Both the position numbers and the translations under genes were made by a program. Below, piece after piece: positions 17,002-26,132 of a stretch of 64,000 bases of DNA. Below the pieces are notes generated by a model. That model was not told where the DNA came from, ran no database searches, and saw nothing but the letters and a program-made list of their open reading frames with translations. Source of the DNA: Lachnospiraceae bacterium (GTDB lineage Bacteria > Bacillota > Clostridia > Lachnospirales > Lachnospiraceae); the NCBI GenBank assembly GCA_004557975.1, contig SFEV01000001.1, positions 62,001 through 126,000 on the forward strand, given 5' to 3'. Position 1 is the stretch's first letter. Each line of letters opens with the position of its first letter.

Positions 17002-17108
17002 TATCCCGGATTTCCGGTTTGGCCGGAATCCGGGATATTCCTGCAAAAAAGCCGCATCAGAACATTTCATGCATCCACAAATGCATATCGGTTCTGATGC
17101 GGCTTTTT
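17002..17108. terminator. Two strong hairpin terminators after the NlpC/P60 gene
   Basis: The first hairpin pairs TATCCCGGATTTCCGG with its complement (17002-17017 with 17022-17037). The second has an 18-bp perfect stem (17046-17063 with 17091-17108), begins with A5 and ends with T5, and so can work in both directions. It ends both the plus-strand NlpC/P60 gene and the convergent CNNM gene. Confidence 0.92.
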
Positions 17109-17159
17109 ATTTCCCATGCTTTTCCGCGGGAACACTTTATTTATCTGCCTGAGAGCAGC

Positions 17160-18452
17160 TTACACCTGCTGCTCCTGGTTCGCCTCTTCCGGCTCTTCCG
17201 GCAGCAGCAGACGCACCGTCTCTATACGATTCTTTACCATCTTTTCCACTGTGATGCGGATTCCGTCATCGGTGACCACGGACTCCATCTCCGACGGCAG
17301 ATGATCCAGCTTCTCAATAATCAGACCGCCTATGGAATCATACTCCTCCGAAAAGAGAGTCAGCCCCAGGGCATCGTTGATATCGTCCAGCTTCACAGAG
17401 CCCTCTATCATATACTCGCGATCCGAAAGCTTCTGAATCAGATCCTTTTCATCCTCATCGTATTCATCCCGGATTTCACCGACAATCTCCTCCAAAAGGT
17501 CTTCCAGAGACACCATACCCACTGACGCGCCATACTCGTCCAGCACAATGGAGATGCTGACGGAATTTTTCTGCATCTCAAGAAGAAGCTCTGACGTCTT
17601 CTTGTACTCATACGTAAAATGCGGCTTATACATAAGGTCTGTAACTCTGAAATTTCCTGTATTGCTGCTGAAGAAAAAATCCTTGATGTTCAGAATACCT
17701 GTGATATTTGCCCGGTCATCCTGATATACGGGAAGCCTCGTGTACTTTTCTGCCCGGAAAAGCTCCAGGACTTCCTCGTAGGAAGCATTCTCACTGATCA
17801 CCACCATGTCCGCACGCGGCACCATCACATCCTTGGCCTGAGAATCCCCGAAATCCACCACATTGTAGATCATCTGACGCTCTTCCTTCTCAATGACTCC
17901 GTCCTTGTGGCTGACATCCACAACGGTTCTCAGCTCCATCTCTGTCATCGTGTTTGTGTTGTCCACATTGACATGAAGGAGCGTCAGCAGTCCACGACAG
18001 ATTGCATTGATCACAATAATGACCGGCGTCAGCAGCTTCATCAGCGCATAAATTACGGAACCGTACGCCAGCGCCAGCTTCTCCGCATTGTTCGCAGCAA
18101 GTGTCTTCGGCGTAATCTCACCGAACACGAGAATCAACACCGTCATGACTCCGGTCACAAGTCCCACTGCACCGCTGCCGATCAGTCTGATGGCCAGAGC
18201 AGTCGCAAGTGCTGAGGAAAAGTTATTGACCAGATTGTTCCCGATCAGAATCGCACTCAGCATTTTGGACGGATTATCTATTGTTTTCAGGACTATCTGC
18301 GCGCGTTTATTTCCCTCCTCGGCCAGCGCCTGGAGCCTGATCCGGTTCACCGTGGTCAGCGACGTCTCTGCAGAAGAGAAAAAAGCAGAGCATGCAACAA
18401 GAATTAACAGTACCAGTAATTGTATGGCGTCATCCGATGCCAAAAAAATCAT
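17160..18452 (-). CDS. CNNM/CorC-family membrane protein (DUF21, CBS pair, CorC_HlyC)
   Basis: An integral membrane protein of 430 residues of the family often labelled hemolysin-like and linked to Mg2+ or Co2+ efflux. It has an N-terminal DUF21 region with about four membrane segments (1-150), including SSAETSLTTVNRIRL and FGEITPKTLA. A CBS pair (about 205-335) and a C-terminal CorC_HlyC domain (about 345-425) follow. The ribosome-binding site AAGGGAG touches the ATG at 18452 directly. TTG at codon 4 (18443) has ideal spacing and may be the true start. No neighbour points to a specific ion. Confidence 0.9.
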   Translation of the reverse strand: MIFLASDDAIQLLVLLILVACSAFFSSAETSLTTVNRIRLQALAEEGNKRAQIVLKTIDNPSKMLSAILIGNNLVNNFSSALATALAIRLIGSGAVGLVTGVMTVLILVFGEITPKTLAANNAEKLALAYGSVIYALMKLLTPVIIVINAICRGLLTLLHVNVDNTNTMTEMELRTVVDVSHKDGVIEKEERQMIYNVVDFGDSQAKDVMVPRADMVVISENASYEEVLELFRAEKYTRLPVYQDDRANITGILNIKDFFFSSNTGNFRVTDLMYKPHFTYEYKKTSELLLEMQKNSVSISIVLDEYGASVGMVSLEDLLEEIVGEIRDEYDEDEKDLIQKLSDREYMIEGSVKLDDINDALGLTLFSEEYDSIGGLIIEKLDHLPSEMESVVTDDGIRITVEKMVKNRIETVRLLLPEEPEEANQEQQV

Positions 18453-18562
18453 CTCCCTTATTTAAAAAAATACTCGGATCTGTTCTGAACAGTTCCTGAT
18501 ACTCAATGATACAGTTAAGCAAGATCATACAATACTTATCCGAAAAAAGCAACCTCAGATTC

Positions 18563-18607
18563 TGCAAAAAATGCTCCCCCACACATCTCTGTGTGAAAAG
18601 AGCATTC
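18563..18607 (-). terminator. Terminator of the trkAH operon
   Basis: On the minus strand AATGCTC pairs with GAGCATT, with an inner CACAC/GTGTG stem, and is followed by T5. It lies 20 bp after the trkH stop. The rest of 18453-18562 holds only weak promoter-like sequence for the CNNM gene. Confidence 0.88.
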
Positions 18608-18626
18608 AAAAACACCGGCTTCCCCG

Positions 18627-20066
18627 CTACCTGCTCCACGTATTTCTGGAAAACAGAATGAGCAGCGGAAACAGCTCAAGACGTCCGACAAGCATATCAA
18701 AAGTCAGCACCAGCTTGGAAAAGTTGGAAAACATGCTGAAATTGGATGTTGGACCTACCATCTCGAGACCAGGTCCGATATTGTTCATAGTTGCCGCAAC
18801 GGCGGTGAAATTCGTTGTAAAATCAAAATTATCAATGGAAATCAGCAGCATGGAAACCGCAAAAATCAGAATGTACGATACCATAAAAACATTTACCGAA
18901 CGTATGACGCTGTGCTCTACCACTCTCCCATCCATCTTGATCTTCCGGATGTTATGTGGATGTACGATCACATCCAGCTCCTTCATGATGGATTTGAACA
19001 GGATCACAATTCTCGACACCTTGATACCGCCTCCCGTGCTTCCGGCACAGGCGCCGATAAACATCAGCAGGACGAGAATCGTCTTCGAAAAGGACGGCCA
19101 CAGATTAAAGTCGGTTGTCGCAAACCCGGTTGTGGTGATAATCGTGCCCACCTGGAATGATGCGTGGTGAAGTGCTTCACGCACGCTCGGGAACATTCCT
19201 GATATATTTATGGTGATCAGGATGATCGAAACGAGAATAATCCCGATATACGTCCTTACCTCCACCGATCCCAGCACAGATTTCCAGCGCTTTTTCAGCA
19301 GCAGATAGTAGATATTGAAGTTCACACCGAAAAGTATCATGAACACTGTCACGACTGCCTGCAAATACGTGGAATAACCGGCCATGCTGTCATTTTTCAC
19401 GCCAAAGCCTCCTGTACCGGCCGTGCCGAACATCGTGGTCAGCGCGTCAAAAACCGGCATTCCTCCGATCAGCAGGAAAAAGAGCTGAAACACGCTCAGT
19501 CCGATATACATTCCGTAGAGAAGAGCCGCCGTCCGCTTTACCTTTGGCACAAGCTTTCCCACGGAGGGCCCGGGACTTTCCGCTTTCATCAGGTACATAT
19601 TGTTGCCGCCCGCCAGAGGGAGAACTGCCATGACAAGAACCAGAACTCCCATGCCGCCGATCCAGTGCGTGAAACTGCGCCAGAACAGGAGACATTTCGG
19701 CATCGATTCTACCTCCGTCAGAATACTGGATCCTGTCGTTGTAAAACCGGACACCACCTCAAAAAGCGCATCAATAAAGGACGGAATTCTCCGGGAGATT
19801 ACAAAAGGCAGCGCACCAAACACACTGAGTACGATCCAGCAGAGAGCTACCGTCACAAATCCCTCCCTGGCATACATCGTCTTACTCTGTACTTTTGTCC
19901 TTGTCAGCAGAAAACCAGCTGCCGCACATAAAAGAATTGTGGCAAGCAGAGCAAAGCCCTCCTGCTCCCGATAAATCAGCGCTGCCACAAGTGACGGCAT
20001 CATAAACATCGCTTCAAAAAACAGTACCCATCCGAGGATGTACTTAACCATCTTACTATTCATCAT
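18627..20066 (-). CDS. trkH: TrkH-type potassium uptake membrane subunit
   Basis: The pore-forming subunit of a Trk/Ktr K+ transporter, 479 residues, with many membrane segments. The four selectivity-filter loops are visible: SGFTTTGSS, GTAGTGGFG, TTTGFATTD and NNIGPGLEM. It follows trkA by 6 bp, so pore and gating subunits are made together. The start at 20066 has a weak AGGA site overlapping the trkA stop. A terminator follows. Confidence 0.96.
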   Translation of the reverse strand: MMNSKMVKYILGWVLFFEAMFMMPSLVAALIYREQEGFALLATILLCAAAGFLLTRTKVQSKTMYAREGFVTVALCWIVLSVFGALPFVISRRIPSFIDALFEVVSGFTTTGSSILTEVESMPKCLLFWRSFTHWIGGMGVLVLVMAVLPLAGGNNMYLMKAESPGPSVGKLVPKVKRTAALLYGMYIGLSVFQLFFLLIGGMPVFDALTTMFGTAGTGGFGVKNDSMAGYSTYLQAVVTVFMILFGVNFNIYYLLLKKRWKSVLGSVEVRTYIGIILVSIILITINISGMFPSVREALHHASFQVGTIITTTGFATTDFNLWPSFSKTILVLLMFIGACAGSTGGGIKVSRIVILFKSIMKELDVIVHPHNIRKIKMDGRVVEHSVIRSVNVFMVSYILIFAVSMLLISIDNFDFTTNFTAVAATMNNIGPGLEMVGPTSNFSMFSNFSKLVLTFDMLVGRLELFPLLILFSRNTWSR

Positions 20067-20072
20067 CGTGTC

Positions 20073-21431
20073 CTACTTCGCCAAAATATCCTCAATGTCA
20101 TTCAGTCCCTTGTTCTGTGTTATGATAATCACATTGTCCCCGACCTGCAGGAAATCATTTCCGCGCGGCGTGATCACCTGTCCTCTGCGGCTGATACATG
20201 CCACAAGAATTCCCTTCTTTATTCGCAGCTTCTGCAGCGGAACGTCCGTCACTCTGGACTTTTTGCGGATAATAAACTCCAGAGCTTCTACTTTGTTGTT
20301 GATAATCTTGTGGAGCGTCTCCACATTACTGCCGAGAGAATTTTTCATGGAGCGCACATACCGGATAATATGCTCCGACGTGATATCCTTCGGGTGTATG
20401 ACCGTATCCAGATCCAGCTCACGTATTACCTCGTCAAATGCAATCCGGTTGATCTTCGTAATCAGCTTCATTCTGCCGACCTTCTTCGCAAAGAGAGACA
20501 GCAGAATATTTTCTTCATCAATATTCGTCAGGGCTGCAAAGCTTTCATAGCTCTCCAGTCCCTCCTCCAGGAGCAGCTCCTTGTCCGTGCCGTCACCGTG
20601 AACCACTGTCGCTTTCGGCAGAAGGTCACACAGCTTCTCACAGCGCTGCAGATCCTTCTCCACAATCTTCACGCGGATGCCGGCTGAAATCATCATCCTG
20701 GCAACGTAATACGCAATGGAGCCGCCGCCGACAATCATTATATTTTTGGCCTGGTTCGCCACAATCCCGATCTCCCTGAAAAACTGGTTGGCATCTCTTG
20801 CCCCCGCCACAATCGATACGAGATCCCGGGATTTCAGGACACAGTTTCCGTCAGGGATAATTACATCCTCTCCCCGCTCCACAACACAGATCAGGACGTT
20901 CCCTTTGATATGTGAAGAGAGCTCCGAAATCTGCATATTGTTGAGAACCGACTGCTCTGAGACACGGAATTTCAGAAGTTCCACGCGGCTCTTGACGAAA
21001 GAATCCACATCAATGGCTGACGGGAATTTCAGAATACGCGAAATTTCCTGAGCCGCCGCAAACTCCGGATTGATAATCATTGCAAGTCCCAGTTCTTCCT
21101 TGATAAACGAAACCTCCGCGCTGTACTCGGGGTTGCGCACGCGGGCAATCGTGTGACAGTTACCAGCCTTTTTGGCGATCAGGCAGCAGAGCAGATTCAG
21201 CTCATCCGAACCTGTGACGGCAATCAGCAGGTCGGCGCTCTCTATATCTGCCTCCATCTGTGTCGTATAGCTGGCTCCGTTTCCTGTCACTCCCATCAGA
21301 TCATACTGGCTAGCAAATTCTTCCACAATCTTTTCTCTGTTGTCGATGACTGTGATGTCATTTCCTTCCCTGCTCAGCTCCGCAGCCAGCGTCTGACCTA
21401 CTTTTCCAAGGCCAACAATAATAATTTTCAT
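20073..21431 (-). CDS. trkA: TrkA, potassium transporter regulatory subunit
   Basis: Cytoplasmic NAD(H)-binding regulatory subunit, 452 residues, with two tandem RCK units. Each has an N-terminal Rossmann fold (MKIIIVGLGKVG at 1 and IMIVGGGSIAYY at about 229) and a TrkA_C domain (about 140-222 and 365-450). It gates TrkH in the next gene. It starts 17 bp after the aminotransferase gene and belongs to the yqeY-aminotransferase-trkA-trkH operon. Confidence 0.96.
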   Translation of the reverse strand: MKIIIVGLGKVGQTLAAELSREGNDITVIDNREKIVEEFASQYDLMGVTGNGASYTTQMEADIESADLLIAVTGSDELNLLCCLIAKKAGNCHTIARVRNPEYSAEVSFIKEELGLAMIINPEFAAAQEISRILKFPSAIDVDSFVKSRVELLKFRVSEQSVLNNMQISELSSHIKGNVLICVVERGEDVIIPDGNCVLKSRDLVSIVAGARDANQFFREIGIVANQAKNIMIVGGGSIAYYVARMMISAGIRVKIVEKDLQRCEKLCDLLPKATVVHGDGTDKELLLEEGLESYESFAALTNIDEENILLSLFAKKVGRMKLITKINRIAFDEVIRELDLDTVIHPKDITSEHIIRYVRSMKNSLGSNVETLHKIINNKVEALEFIIRKKSRVTDVPLQKLRIKKGILVACISRRGQVITPRGNDFLQVGDNVIIITQNKGLNDIEDILAK

Positions 21432-21448
21432 AATCAGTACGTTCCTCT

Positions 21449-22633
21449 TCAGAAATATTCTTTTGCAAGCTTTTCAAATTCCGGGAGGGAATTTACAATC
21501 GTCTCGTAAGCGACACAGTACGCCAGACGGACATAGCCCGGGCAGGCAAAGGAAGAACCCGGCACAACGAGAATATTGTATTTCTTTGCCGCCTCAACAA
21601 ATTTCTTTTCATCCTTCTCCGGAGATTTCATCCACAGATAGAAGGCACCCTCAGGCTTCACACACGTGAATCCAAGACTGGTCAGACCGTCGTACAGTGT
21701 TTTTCTGTTTCTGTCGTAGAATCCCAGATCCACCTGTGCATCCACGCATTTTGCCACTGCAAGCTGGATCAGAGACGGAGCATTGACACATCCGCTGATG
21801 CGGTTTGCAATCGTTGCCGCCGCTATCGTCTGCTCACTGTCCTCCACCTCATCCGGTATCACCACATAACCGATACGCTCACCGGGCAGAGAGAGGGATT
21901 TGCTGTAAGAGTAAACAACCATTGTATTATCGTAATATTTTGTCACAAACGGCACAAACGCACCGTCAAAGGCCAGCTCACGGTACGGCTCATCTGAAAT
22001 CAGATAGATGGCATGACCGTACTCCTGCTGCCTGCTCTCCAGAATCGAGGCAAGCCTGCGGATGGTCTCTTCAGAGAAAACAACGCCTGTGGGATTGTGC
22101 GGATTGTTGATGATGACAGCCTTCGTCTTCGGGGAAAGCTTTTTCTCAAAATCCTCCAGATTGAGCTGAAACGTCTCCGTATCCGGATCCACCTGCACCA
22201 GCACACCGTCATAATTGCGGATATAGGAGCCATACTCCAGAAAATACGGTGCAAATACCACCACCTCATCGCCTGGATCAAGAAGCGTCTTCAGACAGAC
22301 ATTCAGTCCGCTGCCTGCACCCACTGTCATAATCAGATTCTGATCCGTAAATGATGTGCCGAAACGCTCATTTAAATTGTCCGCAATCGCCTTGCGCACG
22401 TGAGGAAAGCCTGCGTTACTCATATAGCCGTGCACAAAAACAGGATCTTCCTCTTCCAGAATGCTGATAATTGCTTCTCTGATCCCTGCCGGAGCCGGTA
22501 CATTCGGATTGCCCAGGCTGAAATCGTAGACGTGATCCGCACCGTAAATAGAAGCGAGGCGTTTTCCCTCCTCAAACATTGCACGGATAGCGGAATTGTT
22601 CTCCAGATACGGCTTCATCTTTTTTGCTATCAT
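21449..22633 (-). CDS. PLP-dependent aminotransferase, class I/II (aspartate aminotransferase-like)
   Basis: A fold-type I aminotransferase of 394 residues. It shows SLGNPNVPAP near the N-terminus, the NNPHNPTG motif (about 176-183), SDEPYREL with the PLP-binding Asp, and the Schiff-base Lys245 in SYSKSLSLPGERIGY. The C-terminal Arg that binds the carboxylate is in YVRLAYC. The sequence is most like aspartate or aromatic/alanine aminotransferases of clostridia, but substrate cannot be fixed. It follows yqeY by 15 bp. Confidence 0.9.
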   Translation of the reverse strand: MIAKKMKPYLENNSAIRAMFEEGKRLASIYGADHVYDFSLGNPNVPAPAGIREAIISILEEEDPVFVHGYMSNAGFPHVRKAIADNLNERFGTSFTDQNLIMTVGAGSGLNVCLKTLLDPGDEVVVFAPYFLEYGSYIRNYDGVLVQVDPDTETFQLNLEDFEKKLSPKTKAVIINNPHNPTGVVFSEETIRRLASILESRQQEYGHAIYLISDEPYRELAFDGAFVPFVTKYYDNTMVVYSYSKSLSLPGERIGYVVIPDEVEDSEQTIAAATIANRISGCVNAPSLIQLAVAKCVDAQVDLGFYDRNRKTLYDGLTSLGFTCVKPEGAFYLWMKSPEKDEKKFVEAAKKYNILVVPGSSFACPGYVRLAYCVAYETIVNSLPEFEKLAKEYF

Positions 22634-22648
22634 AATCCAGTACCCCTT

Positions 22649-23086
22649 TTATTTACAAAACTCAGCCACAACCTGGTTGATTACCTTGCCGTCAGCCTTG
22701 CCCTTCAGCTCACCCATCACTGTTTTCATGATCTGGCCCTTATTCTTTGTGGCCAGAAGCTCCGCAAATTTTTCCTGGAGGTACGCTTTTACCTCGTCTG
22801 CTGACATCAGCTTCGGCGCATACTCGGAAATCACATCGTAACGGAACTGGTACTCATCCCGCAGATCCTGACGGGACTCGGGACACGTATCGATCTGCTC
22901 CTTTACTGTCTTCATTTCCTTGAGAATGACCCGGTCCGTAAGCTCTGTCGGGATGTCGTCTCTGCAGCCTTCATCGATAGCCGCCTTTTTAACAGCCGAA
23001 ATCAGAGAAGAGATCGCTTCTTTTCGCGGCTTGTCCTTTGCCTTCATTGCTGCCACCATATCTTTTCTCAGTAATTCAATATCCAT
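22649..23086 (-). CDS. YqeY/GatB-tail-like protein
   Basis: A 145-residue protein of the YqeY family, which resembles the C-terminal tRNA-binding tail of GatB. It has the conserved KAKDKPRKEAI...AIDEG region, and NKGQIMKTVMGELKGKADGKVINQVV near the C-terminus. The start has AGGAGG 7 nt upstream (23086); an in-frame upstream extension lacks a ribosome-binding site. It is first in the operon with the aminotransferase and trkAH. The molecular role of YqeY is not settled. Confidence 0.92.
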   Translation of the reverse strand: MDIELLRKDMVAAMKAKDKPRKEAISSLISAVKKAAIDEGCRDDIPTELTDRVILKEMKTVKEQIDTCPESRQDLRDEYQFRYDVISEYAPKLMSADEVKAYLQEKFAELLATKNKGQIMKTVMGELKGKADGKVINQVVAEFCK

Positions 23087-23169
23087 GTCATAGCCTCCTG
23101 TAATATATATGCGCGGGTCGCCGCCCAACTGCGGTCCTGCACCATCGAGTTTTGCTTCCTAATCGTATT

Positions 23170-23178
23170 ATCTTATCA
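23170..23178 (-). promoter_or_regulatory. Possible extended -10 promoter of the yqeY operon
   Basis: TGATAAGAT (TGnTAAGAT) on the minus strand, about 84 nt before the yqeY start. No good -35 is seen. Nothing else is recognised in 23087-23294. Confidence 0.35.
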
Positions 23179-23287
23179 TGAATGCATTCAGATTTCCATA
23201 CCAATTATCACAAAACCTATGAAATATGGTCATAAATCCCGGACATAAATCTGCCTGTCTTTTACTTCTGCCCCATGAAAGTCCATT

Positions 23288-23332
23288 ATAATAAGCGTGG
23301 ATACAGAAAATCTGCTTTTCCTGTATCCACGC
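23288..23332 (-). terminator. Terminator of rpoD
   Basis: A perfect 12-bp stem GCGTGGATACAG/CTGTATCCACGC (23321-23332 with 23295-23306) is followed by TTATTAT on the minus strand, 26 bp after the rpoD stop. Confidence 0.9.
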
Positions 23333-23357
23333 CTTTTCTCGTGTCATGTATCCTGTA

Positions 23358-24485
23358 TCAGGTCAGGAAATCCTTCAGACGCTTGCTGCGTGACGGATGA
23401 CGAAGCTTGCGTAATGCTTTCGCCTCAATCTGTCGAATTCGCTCACGTGTGACGTTAAATTCCTTTCCTACTTCTTCCAGTGTCCTTGCTCTTCCATCCT
23501 CCAGACCGAATCGAAGCCGTACCACCTGGCGTTCACGCTCTGTCAGAGACTCCAGCGCCGTACTCAGCTCCTCACGCAGCATGGAAAATGCAGCGGAATC
23601 AGCCGGTGAAAGTGCTGTATCATCCTCAATAAAATCACCGAGATGGGAATCATCCTCCTCACCGATGGGCGTATCCAGTGATACCGGATCGCGGGAAATC
23701 TTCAGCACCTCGCGCACCCGTGCAACCGGGACGTTAAGGCGCTCTGCCACTTCCTCCGGTGTGGGCTCACGGCCCAGCTCCTGCAGCAGTGTTCTCGTCA
23801 TACGAAGGGTCTTGTTGATGGTCTCAACCATATGTACCGGAACACGGATCGTCCTGCCGGTATCTGCTATTCCCCGCGTGATCGCCTGGCGAATCCACCA
23901 TGTAGCATACGTACTGAATTTAAAGCCCTTGGCATAGTCGAACTTGTCCACCGCTTTCATCAGGCCCATATTTCCCTCCTGAATCAGATCCAGGAACGGC
24001 ATACCTCTGCCGACATACTTCTTGGCGATACTTACAACGAGACGGAGATTGGCTTCGGTCAACTTTTTCTTGGCTTCCTCATCGCCCTGCTCAACTCTTC
24101 TTGCCAGTTCAATCTCTTCCTCGCCGGAAAGCAGCGGAACGTTGCCGATCTCTTTCAGATACATGCGGACCGGGTCCTCCGTGCTGACGCCCTCCAGCAC
24201 ATCAACATCACTAATCAGCTCGATTTCTTCATGCTCAGACAACAGAATGTCTTCTTCCGATTCCAGAAGCATATCATCCGTAATGTCATCCGGAGATTTT
24301 CCCTGCAGAATATCGACATGATTCTTCTCAAGATACTCAAGAATCATATCCATCTTGTCCTCTGTCAGCTCAATCCCGTTAAAAGCACTCAGAATCTCAT
24401 CGTACTCCAGCGTATTTTTCTTCGTTTTGGCCAACGCTTTCAGACTTTCCAGAGTCTTTAAAAACTGCTCCTGTACTTCATTCAT
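23358..24485 (-). CDS. rpoD: RNA polymerase primary sigma factor (SigA/RpoD)
   Basis: Housekeeping sigma-70 factor, 375 residues. A short region 1.1-like N-terminus precedes region 1.2 (DPVRMYLKEIGNVPLLS), region 2 (ANLRLVVSIAKKY...LIQEGNMGLMKAVDKFDY...STYATWWIRQAI), region 3 and region 4 (LTERERQVVRLRFGL...VTRERIRQIEAKALRKLRHP). Its length matches B. subtilis SigA (371). dnaG, the usual upstream partner, is absent; clpX lies upstream instead. It has its own promoter (24536-24564) and terminator. Confidence 0.98.
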   Translation of the reverse strand: MNEVQEQFLKTLESLKALAKTKKNTLEYDEILSAFNGIELTEDKMDMILEYLEKNHVDILQGKSPDDITDDMLLESEEDILLSEHEEIELISDVDVLEGVSTEDPVRMYLKEIGNVPLLSGEEEIELARRVEQGDEEAKKKLTEANLRLVVSIAKKYVGRGMPFLDLIQEGNMGLMKAVDKFDYAKGFKFSTYATWWIRQAITRGIADTGRTIRVPVHMVETINKTLRMTRTLLQELGREPTPEEVAERLNVPVARVREVLKISRDPVSLDTPIGEEDDSHLGDFIEDDTALSPADSAAFSMLREELSTALESLTERERQVVRLRFGLEDGRARTLEEVGKEFNVTRERIRQIEAKALRKLRHPSRSKRLKDFLT

Positions 24486-24503
24486 AAATACTCTCTCCTC
24501 ATT

Positions 24504-24536
24504 AATATGGTTCCCTTATCAATATGGTTCCCTTTA
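24504..24536 (-). repeat. Tandem 17-bp duplication in the rpoD leader
   Basis: AATATGGTTCCCTT occurs at 24504-24517 and again at 24521-24534, between the -10 box and the ribosome-binding site of rpoD. Confidence 0.8.
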
Positions 24537-24564
24537 ACATAACATTTTTGTCAACTGATGTCAA
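24536..24564 (-). promoter_or_regulatory. Promoter of rpoD
   Basis: TTGACA (24559-24564), 17-bp spacer and TATGTT (24536-24541) on the minus strand. A second TTGACA lies in the spacer at 24549-24554 and has no matching -10 at 17 bp. Confidence 0.75.
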
Positions 24565-24602
24565 CGGATTGAAAAAAAATGTCAGATGTTTCTATTTTAC
24601 GT

Positions 24603-26081
24603 TTATACCTTCTGCTCCAGCATCGGAGGCGCGCTCCTCAGAGAAATCACCGGACCTCCCGTGTGCTCGATATATTCACGGGTAATTCTCACACTGCCGA
24701 TACTGTCATCTTTCGGAATCTCATACATGATATCCAGCATGAACTCCTCAATAATAGCACGCAGCGCGCGGGCTCCCGTCTTTTTCTCAAGGGCTTTCTC
24801 GGCAATGGCCTCCAGTGCCCCGTCATCCATCTCAAGCTGAACCTCATCCAGAGCCAGCAGCTTCTGATACTGCCGTATGATTGCGTTGCGCGGTTCCTTT
24901 AAGATGCGCACCAGCATTTCCTTTGTCAGCGCCTGCAGAGAAAAGATCACCGGAAGTCTTCCGATAAATTCGGGAATCATTCCAAAGCTTCTCAGGTCGT
25001 CCACCGTTACCTTCTCAAGCAGATTCGGATCATCGTCGTATTTGTCCTTCAGATCCGCAAAAAATCCGATGGAAGCCTGTTTGTTCAGACGTTCCTTGAT
25101 AATCTCCTCCAGACCCGGAAATGCTCCGCCGCAGATAAACAGAATATTTTTCGTATTGACTGTGGTCATGGGAACCATGGCGTTCTTGCTTGCTGCACCC
25201 ACAGGCACCTCCACCTCACTGCCCTCCAGCAGCTTCAGCATTCCCTGCTGCACTGCCTCGCCGCTGACATCTCTCTGGTTCGCGTTTTTCTTTTTTGCAA
25301 TTTTGTCAATTTCATCAATGAAAACAATTCCCTGCTCAGCCCTGTCCACATCGTTGTCCGCAGCAGTCAGCAGCCTGGAAATCACGCTCTCTATATCATC
25401 TCCGATATAGCCCGCCTCCGTCAGAGACGTGGCATCCGCGATGGCAAGAGGTACATCGAGAAGCCGTGCCAGCGTCTTCACAAGATACGTCTTACCACAT
25501 CCGGTGGGTCCCAGCATCAGCATATTTGATTTTTCAATTTCAATATCATCCGCCCCTGCCCCGATCCGCTTGTAATGGTTGTAAACTGCTACGGAAATCA
25601 CCTTTTTGGCGTGTTCCTGTCCGACCACATACTCATCGAGCCTTGCCTTGATTTTATGGGGAGCAGGAATCTTTTGGATGTCGAATTCCGGCTTCGGTCC
25701 GTCCTGAGGCTTTTTCCTTTTAACCTTCTGCTGTCCCGGCATTCCCATGTTTCCAAAAATGCTTCCGAGATTGATCATGCTGATATTCGGCATCCCCTGG
25801 GACTTTTTCTTTTTTTCCTGCTCGGCTTCCTTCTCCTGCTCCGGGTCATCCTCCGGCTGATCCCCCTGTGTCATCACCACATGGGGACCGGAGCCGAAAA
25901 GCTCCTGATACGGAATCCCCACAGACTGCATGGAGTCAAATGTTTTCTGCATACAGTCCGGACAGATACAGAAGTTTTCCGCCAGCTCAATCATCTTTCC
26001 TGTTTTGCTCTCCGTCCTGCGACAGAGCATACATATTTTCTCATACTCTGTCGTGTTGCCGTCCTGCCTCTTATCTTCCAT
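24603..26081 (-). CDS. ClpX-family AAA+ unfoldase (divergent, extended linker)
   Basis: A 492-residue ClpX-type ATPase that should unfold proteins for ClpP. The N-terminal zinc domain has Cys17, Cys20 and the CICPDC pair near 40-43. Residues about 75-115 form a charged Glu/Lys/Gln linker that normal ClpX lacks. The AAA+ domain has Walker A GPTGCGKT, pore loop GYIGDD (GYVG in typical ClpX), Walker B VFIDEIDKI and the ClpX signature SGEAVQQGMLKLLEG. IGF is kept in the ClpP-contact loop (SIGFFADLKDK). ClpX is usually about 420 residues and sits beside clpP; no clpP is here, so this may be a paralogue. The ribosome-binding site is AGAGGAG. Confidence 0.88.
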   Translation of the reverse strand: MEDKRQDGNTTEYEKICMLCRRTESKTGKMIELAENFCICPDCMQKTFDSMQSVGIPYQELFGSGPHVVMTQGDQPEDDPEQEKEAEQEKKKKSQGMPNISMINLGSIFGNMGMPGQQKVKRKKPQDGPKPEFDIQKIPAPHKIKARLDEYVVGQEHAKKVISVAVYNHYKRIGAGADDIEIEKSNMLMLGPTGCGKTYLVKTLARLLDVPLAIADATSLTEAGYIGDDIESVISRLLTAADNDVDRAEQGIVFIDEIDKIAKKKNANQRDVSGEAVQQGMLKLLEGSEVEVPVGAASKNAMVPMTTVNTKNILFICGGAFPGLEEIIKERLNKQASIGFFADLKDKYDDDPNLLEKVTVDDLRSFGMIPEFIGRLPVIFSLQALTKEMLVRILKEPRNAIIRQYQKLLALDEVQLEMDDGALEAIAEKALEKKTGARALRAIIEEFMLDIMYEIPKDDSIGSVRITREYIEHTGGPVISLRSAPPMLEQKV

Positions 26082-26132
26082 GTACTACTCCTCTGGTATT
26101 GTTACTGGTCTCCTTGTCACAGTAACCTGGTA

